Source: JBQLZQ01 sp052168355
GTDB lineage: Bacteria > Pseudomonadota > Alphaproteobacteria > DSM-16000 > Inquilinaceae
NCBI GenBank assembly: GCA_052168355.1
Contig: JBQLZQ010000056.1
Span: forward strand, 124,001-188,000
DNA length: 64,000 nt
Direction of reading: 5' to 3'
Shown here: positions 52,106 through 61,307 of the stretch, in pieces
Position numbering within the stretch: position 1 is the first letter of the stretch
Layout of the letters: the number at the start of each line of letters is the position of its first letter
The notes under the pieces: model-generated
Told to the model about the DNA's origin: nothing
Seen by the model: the letters and a program-made list of their open reading frames with translations, nothing else
Database searches by the model: none
Translations under genes and position numbers: made by a program

Positions 52106-53104
52106 TCAGAAATCGAAATCATCGATGTTGTCGGCATCGAAGGTGGTCAACGCCGACTGGGTGTTGATCGAGTTGCCCTCATTGATGGTGATGGTCCCAA
52201 GATTGGGCACATCGAAGGTGCTGCCGACCTCGTTCACCATCGAGCCGTTCTTCAGCCCCACGGCGAAATGAGCGGCCAGCCAGCCTTCGTTGTAGGGCGA
52301 CCAAAGCTGGAAGGCCTCAACCGTACCGTCCTTGATGAAGTCGCGCATCTCAGACGGCAGGCCCAGACCGGTGACCTTGACCGTGTCGGAAATCCCGCGG
52401 CTTTGCACCACCTGGGCGGCCGCCGCGATACCGACCGTGGTCGGTGCGATCACGCCCTTGAGGTCGGGATAGTTCGCCAGCAGCGCTTCCATCTCGGTGG
52501 TCGACTTTTCCGGCTGGTCGTCGCCATAGACCGTCGCGACCAGGGTCATGTCGGCATATTTCGGATCGTTGGCCAGGGTCTCGTTCATGCCCTCGATCCA
52601 GAAGTTCTGATCCGGCGCTTCCGTCGTTGCCGACAGGATCGCAATCTCGCCTTCATAATCGATCAGGGAACCGACCATTTCGACCTGGTCGGCGCCGACC
52701 TTGGTGAAGTCGGTCGGCAGGATCGTGGCGTCTCGGTGCTCTTCATTGCCGGTGATATCGCCGTTCACCGTCAGAACAATGATGCCTTGCTCCCGTGCGG
52801 CATCGAATACCTGGTTGAGCGCGTCGGGGCTGTTGGGTGAAATCGCGATGACGTCGACCCCGCGTTGGATCTGCGCCTCGATGAACGGGATTTGCGAGGT
52901 GGCTTCGGCGGTGGCGGGCGCGACGAACTCGAAGTCGCAGGCAATCTGCTCGCAGGCGTCGACGAAGCCCTGGGTAAGCGAGTCGAAATAGGGATTTCCG
53001 GTGTTCTTGCCGACAAAAACAATGTCGATGCTGTCCTGAGCCAGCACCGCACCCGTCGAAAAAGCCAGGACCGCCGTCGCGGCGAATAACGTTTTCTTCA
53101 GCAT
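52106..53104 (-). CDS. RbsB-type sugar-binding protein
   Basis: A 332-residue periplasmic binding protein. Signal peptide residues 1-23 (ending AVLAQ). The mature part starts DSIDIVFVGKNTGNPYFDSLTQGFVDAC and includes VDVIAISPNSPDAL, TVNGDITGNEEHRDA and APTTVGIAAAAQVV, a pattern shared with rhamnose- and autoinducer-type binding proteins. GGAGG precedes its ATG. Unusually, it is the last gene of its operon, after the ATPase and permeases. Confidence 0.88.
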   Translation of the reverse strand: MLKKTLFAATAVLAFSTGAVLAQDSIDIVFVGKNTGNPYFDSLTQGFVDACEQIACDFEFVAPATAEATSQIPFIEAQIQRGVDVIAISPNSPDALNQVFDAAREQGIIVLTVNGDITGNEEHRDATILPTDFTKVGADQVEMVGSLIDYEGEIAILSATTEAPDQNFWIEGMNETLANDPKYADMTLVATVYGDDQPEKSTTEMEALLANYPDLKGVIAPTTVGIAAAAQVVQSRGISDTVKVTGLGLPSEMRDFIKDGTVEAFQLWSPYNEGWLAAHFAVGLKNGSMVNEVGSTFDVPNLGTITINEGNSINTQSALTTFDADNIDDFDF

Positions 53105-53159
53105 GGTTTCCTCCAAGTTGCCAGTTTGATTGGCCGGGCACGGCCCGGGTCGTTGCCCG

Positions 53160-54155
53160 CTAACGCTGCGTGCGGGAATAGATGAAGTTGGTTGCAATGA
53201 TCGCGACGATAAGCAGAACGCCCAGCACCGTGAGCTGAATGGCGGGAAGCAAATTGGCAACGGTCATGCCGGTGGAAACGATGACCAACAGCCACGCCGC
53301 CAGAAATGTCCCCAGGATGGTGCCGCGCCCCCCGAAAATGTAGGTGCCGCCCAGCATCGCCATCAAAACCATCTGCAGCTCGCCGCCCAGGGCAAGGTCG
53401 TAGCGGACGGATCCAAGCCGAGAGGCCGCCATGATCCCGCAGATGGCACTGACCAGTCCAAGGAGCAGGAACAGGCCGAACTTGATCCGGTTGCTTCTGA
53501 TCCCCGCATGTTGGGCGGCGGTATTGTTCGTTCCGATCTGGTAGATCTGACGCCCGTAGGCCGTTGTGCCCAGCACGAGGCCAAGCGCGATGGCCGCCAG
53601 CACAAAGATGACCACCGGCAGCGGTACACCCAGCACCATTTGGGTGTTGATGCCGATGAACCAGTCCGGCACGCGGATCGACCTGTCGCCGGCGATCACC
53701 TGCGCGAGGCCGCGGTAGAAAATCAGCGTGCCGATGGTGACGATGATCGACGGCAGTTGAAACGCGATGACCAGGACGGCATTCAGCGCTCCCATGACCA
53801 GGCCGGCGCCCAGACCGATGAGGATCGCAAAAACCATCGGAACGCCCGCCGCCTGCGCAAACGCAAAAATGCAGGCGGACAGCGCCATGTTGGATGCCGC
53901 CGAAAGGTCGATCTCGCCCGAGATGATCACCATCGTCAGGACCAGGGCAGCGATCGACAACTCCGCCGTGAGCGTGAAGCTTCTCAGAATGTAATTCACG
54001 TCCAGGAAAAACGGCGACAGAAGGCTGGCCACGACAAGCGCGACGACCAGCAGGACGAAGGTCATGGTCTCGGGGCGGACCAGAAGGACATGCCAGGTCG
54101 GGCGCGGCGGCGCGAGTTCCCGCGCGGGCGCGGCGGACGTATCGGTCGCGCTCAT
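53160..54155 (-). CDS. RbsC-type ABC permease
   Basis: About 331 residues with multiple hydrophobic helices and family motifs MVIISGEIDLSAASNMALSAC near residue 80, LNAVLVIAFQLPSIIVTIGTL near residue 130 and AMLGGTYIFGGRGTILGT near residue 265. ATG at 54155 overlaps the stop of the other permease (ATGA). It forms a heterodimeric channel for a sugar, by context L-rhamnose or a related deoxyhexose. Confidence 0.9.
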   Translation of the reverse strand: MSATDTSAAPARELAPPRPTWHVLLVRPETMTFVLLVVALVVASLLSPFFLDVNYILRSFTLTAELSIAALVLTMVIISGEIDLSAASNMALSACIFAFAQAAGVPMVFAILIGLGAGLVMGALNAVLVIAFQLPSIIVTIGTLIFYRGLAQVIAGDRSIRVPDWFIGINTQMVLGVPLPVVIFVLAAIALGLVLGTTAYGRQIYQIGTNNTAAQHAGIRSNRIKFGLFLLLGLVSAICGIMAASRLGSVRYDLALGGELQMVLMAMLGGTYIFGGRGTILGTFLAAWLLVIVSTGMTVANLLPAIQLTVLGVLLIVAIIATNFIYSRTQR

Positions 54156-55138
54156 GCCCGGCTCCGTACAAGGGTTGCGATGCCGCGTTGCCGTACCGAC
54201 CGGTCGATCAGCAGGGCGATCAGGATCACCGCGCCGTAGATCGCGTTCTGGGTTGTTCCCGGGATGCCCAGCAGCGGCAGCGCCGCCGCCACGCACCCGA
54301 GAAGCAGCACACCCAGGACCGTCCCCAGGACCGTGCCCACGCCGCCATTGATCGACACACCGCCGATCACCACGGCCGCGATCACCTGGAATTCAAATCC
54401 CGCGCCGGTGTTGGACGGGTTCACAAAGCCCCAGCGGCTGGCATACAGGATGCCGGCCAGCCCGCTCAAGGCGCCGGAGATGGTGAAAACGATCAGGGTC
54501 ACCTTGGTGACGTTGATCCCCCGCAGAGGCGCCGCGACGGGGTTGGAGCCCAGCGCATAGATCTGACGCCCAAGCTGGGTATGACGGACGACGTAGTAGG
54601 TCAATAGCGCCACGCCGAAAGACATCAGAACAATCCAGGGAATGCCGAAGATCGGCGACGTCTGCGACATCGCCTTGAGTTCCGAAGGGATGTCCGCCCG
54701 GTTGATCTGACGCGCGTCCGAGATGATGAATGTCAGCCCGCGATAAAGGTTGAGTGTCCCGAGGGTCACGATGATCGACGGCAGTTTGAAAACCGTCACC
54801 AACAGCCCGTTGAAAAAACCAAGCAGCGTACCCGTGCCCATCGCCACGACGAACCCGATCGGCCACCAGATATCGGGAATGTCGCGATACATGAGTCCCG
54901 CCACCATCGCGGAAAATCCGAGCATCGAGCCGATCGAAAGGTCGACATGGCGGGCCACGAGAACCAGCATCTGCGCCATCGCCCCTATCATGATCAGGGG
55001 CACCAGCAAGACGACGATCCGCAGACTGTTCAGAGACAGGAATTGCGGTTTGTAAAGGCCAACCGCGACGCAGAACAGCACGATCATCACGAGGATTCCG
55101 GCCTCGCGGCGCAACAAGATGCGGCCAAGCCCCGTCAC
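54152..55138 (-). CDS. RbsC-type ABC permease
   Basis: About 328 residues. Motifs: MLVLVARHVDLSIGSMLGFSAM near residue 60, GFFNGLLVTVFKLPSIIVTLGTLNLYRG near residue 110 and AAVVIGGVSINGGVGTVLGTVLG near residue 250. GTG at 55138 overlaps the ATPase stop (GTGA). A longer frame to 55252 lies inside the ATPase gene and is rejected. Confidence 0.9.
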   Translation of the reverse strand: MTGLGRILLRREAGILVMIVLFCVAVGLYKPQFLSLNSLRIVVLLVPLIMIGAMAQMLVLVARHVDLSIGSMLGFSAMVAGLMYRDIPDIWWPIGFVVAMGTGTLLGFFNGLLVTVFKLPSIIVTLGTLNLYRGLTFIISDARQINRADIPSELKAMSQTSPIFGIPWIVLMSFGVALLTYYVVRHTQLGRQIYALGSNPVAAPLRGINVTKVTLIVFTISGALSGLAGILYASRWGFVNPSNTGAGFEFQVIAAVVIGGVSINGGVGTVLGTVLGVLLLGCVAAALPLLGIPGTTQNAIYGAVILIALLIDRSVRQRGIATLVRSRA

Positions 55139-56658
55139 GCCGCGACCCCTGCGCGCGGAACGGCCGCTTGCATGACCATTTCCTGCGACGCTTCGGATCG
55201 CGGGATATCCGCGGTCAGACACCCCTCGGACATGACCAGGATCCGGTCGCACAGCGACAGGAGTTCGGGCAGTTCCGATGAGATCAACAGGATTGCCCGT
55301 CCGTCCTCCGCGAGATCGCCGATCATGTCGTAGAATTCCGCCTTGACGCCGATATCGATGCCGCGCGTCGGTTCGTCCAGGATCAGGATCTGCGGGTCGG
55401 TATGCAGCCAGCGGGCCAGAATGGACTTCTGCTGATTACCGCCCGAAAGCTCCACGATGGGCTGGCGCAGCGAGGCAAGGCGGATCGAAAGATCGGCAAC
55501 GGATTTGTTCGAGAAGGCGCGCTCTATCGCGCGCCGGATGACGCCGCGCGGCGCGATCTTGTCGGGAATGGCGGCCGTCAGATTATGCTCGACCGGAAGG
55601 GCGCCGAAGATGCCGGCGACAGCGCGATCCTCCGGCACATAGGCCAGGCCAAGCTTGATCGCATCTGACGGCTCGCCGATCTCGACCGGTTGCCCGTTGA
55701 CCGCAATCGTGCCGCTGTGCGCCGGCGCCACGCCGAAGAGCGCCCGGGCAACATCGGTGCGTCCGGCCCCGACCAACCCGGCGAGGCCCACGATCTCGCC
55801 CTTGCGGACCGTGAAACTGATCCCGTTGAACACGCCGGGCAGGCTCAAGCCCTCGACCGCCAGAGCGACCTCGCCGATCGTCGCGCTGTGCTTGCGCATG
55901 TATTTCCCAAGCGGTCGCCCGATCATCAGACGGATGACATCGTCGTCGGACAGATCGCCGATGGGCCGGGTCGCGATCTTTCGGCCGTCCCGGAAGATCG
56001 TCACGCGGTCGCAAATCATGCGCACCTCTTCCAGGCGATGCGATATGAAGATGATCGTACGGCCTTCGTCGCGCAGCCGACGGACGATGTCGAACAGCTT
56101 CTCCACCTCGCGCGGCGTCAGGGGTGCTGTGGGTTCGTCCATGATGATCAGCTGGCTGTCCGAGGCGATGGCTCGGGCAATCTCGACCATCTGCTGATCG
56201 GCGATGGACAGGCCCCGCATCGGTCGCGCGACATCGATGGACACGCCCAGCAGGTCCATATAGCGGCGTGCCTCGCGCGTCATCTCGACCCAGGGAACCC
56301 GGCTCAACAGGCCGCCGCCCTTTCGGCCCATGACCAGGTTTTCCGCCACCGACAGGTCGGGGAACGAGACCGGTTCCTGATGGATCAGAGCGATGCCGAC
56401 CTCCTGGGCGGCGATGGGGGTTGGAACCTCGATCTTGGCGCCGTTCAGCCTGAGCGTGCCGCGGGTTGGCCGGTGAACCCCCGCAAGGATCTTTGCGAAC
56501 GTTGATTTTCCCGCGCCGTTCTCGCCCAAAAGCGCGTGGATCTCGCCGGTCTGAAGGTCGAGATCCACATCGCTCAGGACCTCGACGGCGCCGAACCGCT
56601 TTGAAATACCCCTGGCGGCAATCAGCGGCGTTCCTGCTTGTGTGGTCGGGCTGTTCAT
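55135..56658 (-). CDS. RbsA-type double ABC ATPase
   Basis: About 507 residues with two nucleotide-binding domains. First: GENGAGKSTFAK, SIADQQMVEIARAI, LIIMDEPTAPL. Second: altered Walker A GLVGAGRTDVAR, LSGGNQQKSILARWL, ILILDEPTRGID. ATG at 56658 is used; GTG at 56676, overlapping the aldo-keto reductase stop, is possible. It powers the importer encoded downstream. Confidence 0.92.
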   Translation of the reverse strand: MNSPTTQAGTPLIAARGISKRFGAVEVLSDVDLDLQTGEIHALLGENGAGKSTFAKILAGVHRPTRGTLRLNGAKIEVPTPIAAQEVGIALIHQEPVSFPDLSVAENLVMGRKGGGLLSRVPWVEMTREARRYMDLLGVSIDVARPMRGLSIADQQMVEIARAIASDSQLIIMDEPTAPLTPREVEKLFDIVRRLRDEGRTIIFISHRLEEVRMICDRVTIFRDGRKIATRPIGDLSDDDVIRLMIGRPLGKYMRKHSATIGEVALAVEGLSLPGVFNGISFTVRKGEIVGLAGLVGAGRTDVARALFGVAPAHSGTIAVNGQPVEIGEPSDAIKLGLAYVPEDRAVAGIFGALPVEHNLTAAIPDKIAPRGVIRRAIERAFSNKSVADLSIRLASLRQPIVELSGGNQQKSILARWLHTDPQILILDEPTRGIDIGVKAEFYDMIGDLAEDGRAILLISSELPELLSLCDRILVMSEGCLTADIPRSEASQEMVMQAAVPRAGVAA

Positions 56659-56672
56659 GGGGCGCGACGCCT

Positions 56673-57701
56673 TCACTCCTGATCCGGCGTCGGAGCGTCC
56701 GGGTGGATCAGCCCTTGCGACTTCAGATCAGACCAGACGGCGGCTGGAATGGTCGCTTCGAGCGACGCCACGTTCTGCGTGACTTCGTCCGGTCTCGACG
56801 CCCCCGGGATGATCGAAACCACCGCCGGGTGAGCCAGCGGGAACTGCAGTGCCGCCGCCTGCAAGGAGACGCCGTGCGCATCGCACACCGCCTCGATCCC
56901 GCGCACCTTGGTCCGCACCTCGTCGGAGGCGTTGCCGTAGTTGTACTTGCTGCCACCCCCCGACCCGGTGGCGAGAATGCCGGATGCAAAAGGCGCACCG
57001 ATGATCACGCTCACACCCTTTTTCACGCAGTCGGCCATGCCGGCATGCAGGCTGTCCTGGTCGATCAGCGTATAGGGCATGGCAACCAGCGCGAAATCCA
57101 GGTCGACCTTCTGGGCGAGATTGGACAGCGAGTCCTTCTGATTGATCCCCATCCCGATGGCCTGTATGTCGCCGGACGCTTTCAGCTCCTCCAGCGCCTT
57201 CATTCCGGTTGAGATCAGATCGTTTTCGTGTCGCGCCAGCGGGTCGGGAGCGTGAAAGGCAGGGTCAAGATCGTGGATTACCAGGGCATCGACCGTATCC
57301 AGCGCCAGACGTTGCAGCGCCTGTTCGTAGGAGCGCATGATGCCATCATAGGAATAGTCGAAATGCACCTCGAAATTGAGCCCCCCGACCCAGGGCCCCC
57401 GGTCGAAGCGTTTCGGGTGGGACGGTCGTTTCAGGGTTCGCCCCACTTTGGTGGTGATCTTGAAGTCGCCGCGCGCCTGGGTGCGCAGAAAGCCGCCGAC
57501 CCGATGTTCCGAAAGGCCACGACCATACCACGGTGCGGTGTCGTAAAAACGCACGCCGGCACCCCAGGCCGCCTTGAGCGTCGCCTGCGACACTGCCTCG
57601 TCCACCTTGGCGTAAAGCTCACCGAGATGGGCGCTGCCAAAGCCGAAAACCGGCAAGGTCAGCGCTGTATCCGCGATTCTGCGGCTGGACGAAATCTTCA
57701 T
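56673..57701 (-). CDS. Aldo-keto reductase (L-fucose/aldose 1-dehydrogenase-like)
   Basis: A 342-residue aldo-keto reductase similar in type to L-fucose/D-threo-aldose and pyridoxal dehydrogenases. GFGSAHLGELYAKVD near residue 20, VRFYDTAPWYGRGLSEHRVG near residue 50 (catalytic Asp and Tyr), KVGRTLK (catalytic Lys), VIHDLD (His) and the cofactor region IIPGASRPDEVTQNV. It would oxidise the imported deoxyhexose at C1 to a lactone, which the divergent lactonase (57901) then opens. It heads the importer operon. Confidence 0.85.
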   Translation of the reverse strand: MKISSSRRIADTALTLPVFGFGSAHLGELYAKVDEAVSQATLKAAWGAGVRFYDTAPWYGRGLSEHRVGGFLRTQARGDFKITTKVGRTLKRPSHPKRFDRGPWVGGLNFEVHFDYSYDGIMRSYEQALQRLALDTVDALVIHDLDPAFHAPDPLARHENDLISTGMKALEELKASGDIQAIGMGINQKDSLSNLAQKVDLDFALVAMPYTLIDQDSLHAGMADCVKKGVSVIIGAPFASGILATGSGGGSKYNYGNASDEVRTKVRGIEAVCDAHGVSLQAAALQFPLAHPAVVSIIPGASRPDEVTQNVASLEATIPAAVWSDLKSQGLIHPDAPTPDQE

Positions 57702-57900
57702 GGCAATGCACGCTCCCTCCCAAGATCGTCGTCAGGGTCTTAACGCTCTGATCGGCCATTTCTGTCAAGTTGTCAGACAAAAATATGTTTGACAAGTCAT
57801 TTGGCGGAGGCCAAACCAAAGGCCAATGTGGGAGCCACGCGCCGGGCCAAGGCCTAAAGCCCGTTTCGAAACAGGCTCTTACGCTGCAGGGACAAGCGCC
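57702..57900. promoter_or_regulatory. Divergent promoter of the deoxyhexose locus
   Basis: A 199-bp gap between the aldo-keto reductase gene (minus) and the lactonase gene (plus). It contains two palindromes, TTGTC-A-GACAA at 57770-57780 and TGAC-AA-GTCA at 57790-57799, 9 bases apart. Both resemble operators of FCD-type GntR proteins, and the GntR gene at 58801 belongs to the plus-strand operon starting here. TTGACA hexamers overlap the sites on both strands. Confidence 0.6.
57770..57799. promoter_or_regulatory. Paired palindromes, candidate GntR operators
   Basis: TTGTCAGACAA (perfect 5-bp arms around A) is followed after 9 bases by TGACAAGTCA (perfect 4-bp arms around AA). Placed between the divergent genes, they could control both the importer and the catabolic operons. 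Confidence 0.55.
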
Positions 57901-58776
57901 ATGCCTGATTTCCCGATCATCGACACCCATCTCCATATCTGGGATTTCGATCGGCTGAGCTATTCGGCGTTCAAGGGCCACCCGCTTTTCGGCAAGTCCT
58001 ATCAGATCGAAGATTACCAACGCGATTGCGGCGATCTCGACGTCGAGGCGATGGTCTTTCTTGAGTGTTACGCCGACTTCACCTCCGAAGGCGGCCAATA
58101 TCTGGAAGAGATTGTTTTCGTCGAAGACAGCGCCAAACGCGACGCCCGCATCAAGGGCATCGTGCCCATGGCGCCGCTGGAATGGGGCGCGCGGGCGGAA
58201 CCGATGCTGGCGGTGATGCGAGAGCAGCACCCGACCGTCAAGGGCATTCGACGCATCGTCGAGTTTGACGAAAACCCCCGCGCGCTGACGCTCTCCGACA
58301 ATTTCATCGAAGGCGTCAACCTGCTGCAGAAATTCGGCTTTCATTTCGAGATCAACGTCAACCACACCCAGATGGACATCGTACGGGAATTCGTCCGACA
58401 CATACCCGAGGTCCCGATGATCCTCGATCATTGCGGCAAACCCGGCATCGCCGAAGGGGCAATTGCCCAGTATCGCGACGACGTGGCCGCGCTTTCGCAG
58501 CACCCTAATCTCTGGATCAAGCTTTCCGATCTGCCCGTGGAAGCGGACCATCAGACCTGGACCGAGAGCGATCTCAAGCCCTTCATCGACGCCACCATCG
58601 AGGCCTTCGGATTCGACCGGACGATCTATGCCGGCGACTATCCGATCTGTCTGCAGGCCACGACCCTGCCCCGCTGGGTCGAGGTCCTGGATCGGGCTCT
58701 TGCGGGGTCATCGCCCACGGAACTGCGGAAATTCTACCGTGACAACGCCAACGATTTCTATCGCCTCGGCCTCTAA
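57901..58776 (+). CDS. COG3618-type amidohydrolase, sugar lactonase
   Basis: A 291-residue amidohydrolase-2 protein. Metal ligands are seen in DTHLHIWD (H10, H12), LDHCGKP (His) and YAGDYPIC (Asp). The family includes L-fucono- and L-rhamnono-lactonases, which hydrolyse the lactone from sugar dehydrogenases to the free acid. Position opposite the aldo-keto reductase and upstream of an L-rhamnonate dehydratase supports that role. ATG at 57901 gives the standard N-terminus. Confidence 0.87.
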   Translation: MPDFPIIDTHLHIWDFDRLSYSAFKGHPLFGKSYQIEDYQRDCGDLDVEAMVFLECYADFTSEGGQYLEEIVFVEDSAKRDARIKGIVPMAPLEWGARAEPMLAVMREQHPTVKGIRRIVEFDENPRALTLSDNFIEGVNLLQKFGFHFEINVNHTQMDIVREFVRHIPEVPMILDHCGKPGIAEGAIAQYRDDVAALSQHPNLWIKLSDLPVEADHQTWTESDLKPFIDATIEAFGFDRTIYAGDYPICLQATTLPRWVEVLDRALAGSSPTELRKFYRDNANDFYRLGL

Positions 58777-58800
58777 GAGTTTGTCCACAAGGACCTGAAT

Positions 58801-59610
58801 GTGACGGATCAAGCCGGCCTCAAGCACCCTGAATCGATCGCCCGCGGCGATGAATTTGCGTTGCTTGTCGAAGCCAGGAAAAAGCCTGACGCCGTAAAAG
58901 CCCTGGGCGGCGGAACGCTGCCGCGCCCGTCCATTTCCCAGCAGGTGGCAAACCGGATCCTGGCGATGGTCAAGTCCGGCAACCTGACCTCGGGCGACCG
59001 TCTCCCGACCGAGCAGCAGATGTGCATCGCCTTCGGCATCAGCCGGCCGCCGCTGCGCGAAGCGCTCAAGGCGCTGACGCTGATGGGCGTGCTCGAGAGC
59101 CGCCAGGGTGGCCGCTATACCATCACCGACCTGTCGCCCAGCCGGCTTGTCGAGCCGTTCAACATCATGCTCTCGATCGCCGTGTACGACGTGCATGAGC
59201 ATTTCGAGGCGCGGGCCGTCGTCGAGTTGGAACTCGTTCGGCTGTGCACCGAACGCGCCAGCGCCGAACAGCGGCAACGCATCCAGACCCTGGCCCAGGA
59301 CGGACGCGCCTTCCACAACGATCCCGTGGCATTCCGCCTGCTGGATATCGAATATCACCAGGCCATCAACGCGGGTGCCGGAAATGCCATGCTCTCGACT
59401 CTTTCGCAGGGGCTCTACGATGTCGGCCTGGACGCACGGCGCGTGGCCAGCGAAATCCCCAGCGTGATCAGGAAATCGGTCGTCCAGCATTGCGCTGTGG
59501 CCACCGCGATCATGGCCGGCGACGTCGGAGGTGCCGTCGACGCCTATCGCCGGCATCTCGAACATGTGCGCGACACGACGATTGTGGCCAACGCACGAAC
59601 CGTTAAGTAG
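58801..59610 (+). CDS. GntR-family regulator, FCD subfamily
   Basis: A 269-residue regulator with a longer than usual N-terminus of about 45 residues before the winged HTH (ISQQVANRILAMVKSGNLTSGDRLPTEQQMCIAFGISRPPLREALKAL). The FCD domain has DIEYHQAINAGAGNAML and late HLEHVRD. GTG at 58801 has AAGGA upstream. It sits between the lactonase and mutarotase genes and likely acts at the palindromes at 57770-57799. Confidence 0.88.
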   Translation: MTDQAGLKHPESIARGDEFALLVEARKKPDAVKALGGGTLPRPSISQQVANRILAMVKSGNLTSGDRLPTEQQMCIAFGISRPPLREALKALTLMGVLESRQGGRYTITDLSPSRLVEPFNIMLSIAVYDVHEHFEARAVVELELVRLCTERASAEQRQRIQTLAQDGRAFHNDPVAFRLLDIEYHQAINAGAGNAMLSTLSQGLYDVGLDARRVASEIPSVIRKSVVQHCAVATAIMAGDVGGAVDAYRRHLEHVRDTTIVANARTVK

Positions 59611-59621
59611 GACCGAGCCCC

Positions 59622-59939
59622 ATGCCGGACCGCATCGCTTTTCGCATGAACCTGAACCCCGGGCAGGCCGCCGAATACGAGAAACGACACGACGACATTT
59701 TCCCCGAACTCGCACGGGCCCTAAAGGATGCGGGGGTCTCGGACTATTCCATTTGGCACGATCCCGAAACCGACCATCTTTTCGCGATACTGACCCGCGC
59801 CGACGACCATACGATGGATGCGCTGCCCGACACCGAGATCTGCCGGCGCTGGTGGGCGTTCATGGCGGACATCATGGAGACGGACGCAAACAACGTCCCG
59901 ACCCAGGTGCCCTTGAAACGCGTTTTCCTGTTGCCATGA
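59622..59939 (+). CDS. rhaM: L-Rhamnose mutarotase
   Basis: A 105-residue protein matching E. coli RhaM in length and key positions: His23 in YEKRHDDIFPEL, Tyr42 in VSDYSIW, the CRRWWAFMADIMETD segment, and the C-terminal RVFLLP. It interconverts alpha and beta anomers of L-rhamnose (or L-fucose-like sugars), feeding the sugar dehydrogenase with the right anomer. Its stop overlaps the dehydratase start (ATGA). It is the clearest clue to the sugar of this locus. Confidence 0.9.
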   Translation: MPDRIAFRMNLNPGQAAEYEKRHDDIFPELARALKDAGVSDYSIWHDPETDHLFAILTRADDHTMDALPDTEICRRWWAFMADIMETDANNVPTQVPLKRVFLLP

Positions 59940-61120
59940 GCGGGGCTTTCCGGATCAAGGATGTTCGAGTCTACACGGTCTCGAAGACATCCAAGGGCGG
60001 TGATTACTTCAACCAGGGCGCCACCGACCATTGGCTCGTCGACAGTCTGATTGCAAACCCGATGTCCGGTCATGCCAAGTACCGCGAGCGGCGGACATCC
60101 TGGGGCATCGGCGTTCTGGGCTCGATCCTTGTCGAGATCGAAACCGACGATGGCATCACCGGCGTGGCGACGGGAACCGGCGGTGTGCCGGCGGCGTGGC
60201 TGATCCGGCACCATTTCTCGCGCTTCCTCATCGGGCAGGACGCCCGCAACGTGAACCTGATCTGGGATCAGATGTACCGCGCGTCGCTGCCCTATGGGCG
60301 CAAGGGCATGACAATCATGGCGATCAGCGCCGTCGATCTGGCGCTCTGGGACCTGAACGGCAAAGTGCGCGGGGAGCCGGTCTTCAACCTGATCGGCGGC
60401 CTCAGCCGGGACGAGATCTCGTTCTACTGCACGGGGCCCGACGCCGAGGCGATCCAGCGGCTGGGATTTTGGGGCGCAAAGGTGCCCCTACCCCATGGCC
60501 CCCTCGACGGACGGGACGGGTTGCGCAAGAACGTGGCCTTCCTTGCGGAACACCGCCGGAAGATCGGGCCTGACTTCCCCCTTATGGTCGACTGCTACAT
60601 GGCGCTGACGGTGCCCTACGCCATCGAACTGGCCGAGGCCTGCAGACATCTCGACATCAACTGGTGGGAAGAGGTGCTGTCGCCCGAAGACGTCGAGGGA
60701 TATCTCCAGATCAAACAGGCTCACCCCACGCTGAAATGGACCACGGGCGAGCATGAATACACCCGCTACGGCTTTCGCAAGCTGATCGAGGATCGCACGA
60801 TCGACATCCTGCAGCCCGATGTGATGTGGGTCGGCGGCATGACCGAGCTGCTGCGGATCGCCGCCCACGCCGCCGCATACGATATCCCGGTCATCCCGCA
60901 CGGCAGCGGTCCCTATTCCTATCACTTCATCGCCAGTCAACCCGGCGCGCCCCTGTGCGAATACGTGGCCACGAGCGCCGACGGGCAGACCATTCTGCCG
61001 GTGTTCGGGGGTCTGTTCGAAGGCGAGGATGTCCCGAAGAACGGAACACTCAAACTGACCGGGTCGGCCGGGTTCGGCATGCAGATCGCCGACAGAAATG
61101 TGCTGGATCGTGTCACGTAG
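59936..61120 (+). CDS. rhmD: L-Rhamnonate dehydratase
   Basis: A 394-residue enolase-superfamily enzyme closely following E. coli RhmD: GGDYFNQGATDHWLVDSLIANPMS near residue 20, Lys in GAKVPLPHGP, Asp in MVDCYMA, Glu in NWWEEVLSPED, Glu in TTGEHEYTRYG, Asp in LQPDVMWVGGMTE and His in IPHGSGPYSYH. It dehydrates L-rhamnonate to 2-keto-3-deoxy-L-rhamnonate. The start overlaps rhaM. Enzymes for the next step could be the aldolase-type protein at 63151 or an SDR plus FAH hydrolase. Confidence 0.9.
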   Translation: MSGAFRIKDVRVYTVSKTSKGGDYFNQGATDHWLVDSLIANPMSGHAKYRERRTSWGIGVLGSILVEIETDDGITGVATGTGGVPAAWLIRHHFSRFLIGQDARNVNLIWDQMYRASLPYGRKGMTIMAISAVDLALWDLNGKVRGEPVFNLIGGLSRDEISFYCTGPDAEAIQRLGFWGAKVPLPHGPLDGRDGLRKNVAFLAEHRRKIGPDFPLMVDCYMALTVPYAIELAEACRHLDINWWEEVLSPEDVEGYLQIKQAHPTLKWTTGEHEYTRYGFRKLIEDRTIDILQPDVMWVGGMTELLRIAAHAAAYDIPVIPHGSGPYSYHFIASQPGAPLCEYVATSADGQTILPVFGGLFEGEDVPKNGTLKLTGSAGFGMQIADRNVLDRVT

Positions 61121-61217
61121 GATCGAGCACGACGCCGTCTGGCCAGAGTTCATCGACAAGATCGCTCTTCTGGCTGGCATTGGACAAAGGCTCCGGCCAA
61201 CCTGACGCCGGCAAAAC

Positions 61218-61235
61218 TGGCCGCCGGCGCGGCCA
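61218..61235 (-). terminator. Hairpin terminator for the 61308 gene
   Basis: A 7-bp stem TGGCCGC/GCGGCCA with a CGGC loop, followed on the minus strand by GTTTTGCC. It lies in the 187-bp gap between the converging dehydratase and enolase-superfamily genes, where I see no gene. Confidence 0.55.
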
Positions 61236-61307
61236 TATCAGCCGGGCAGGATACATCGGCCATCACCGAAGGCGGCAACGTTTTCAGGCCACCGGTCGCG
61301 CCGATTT

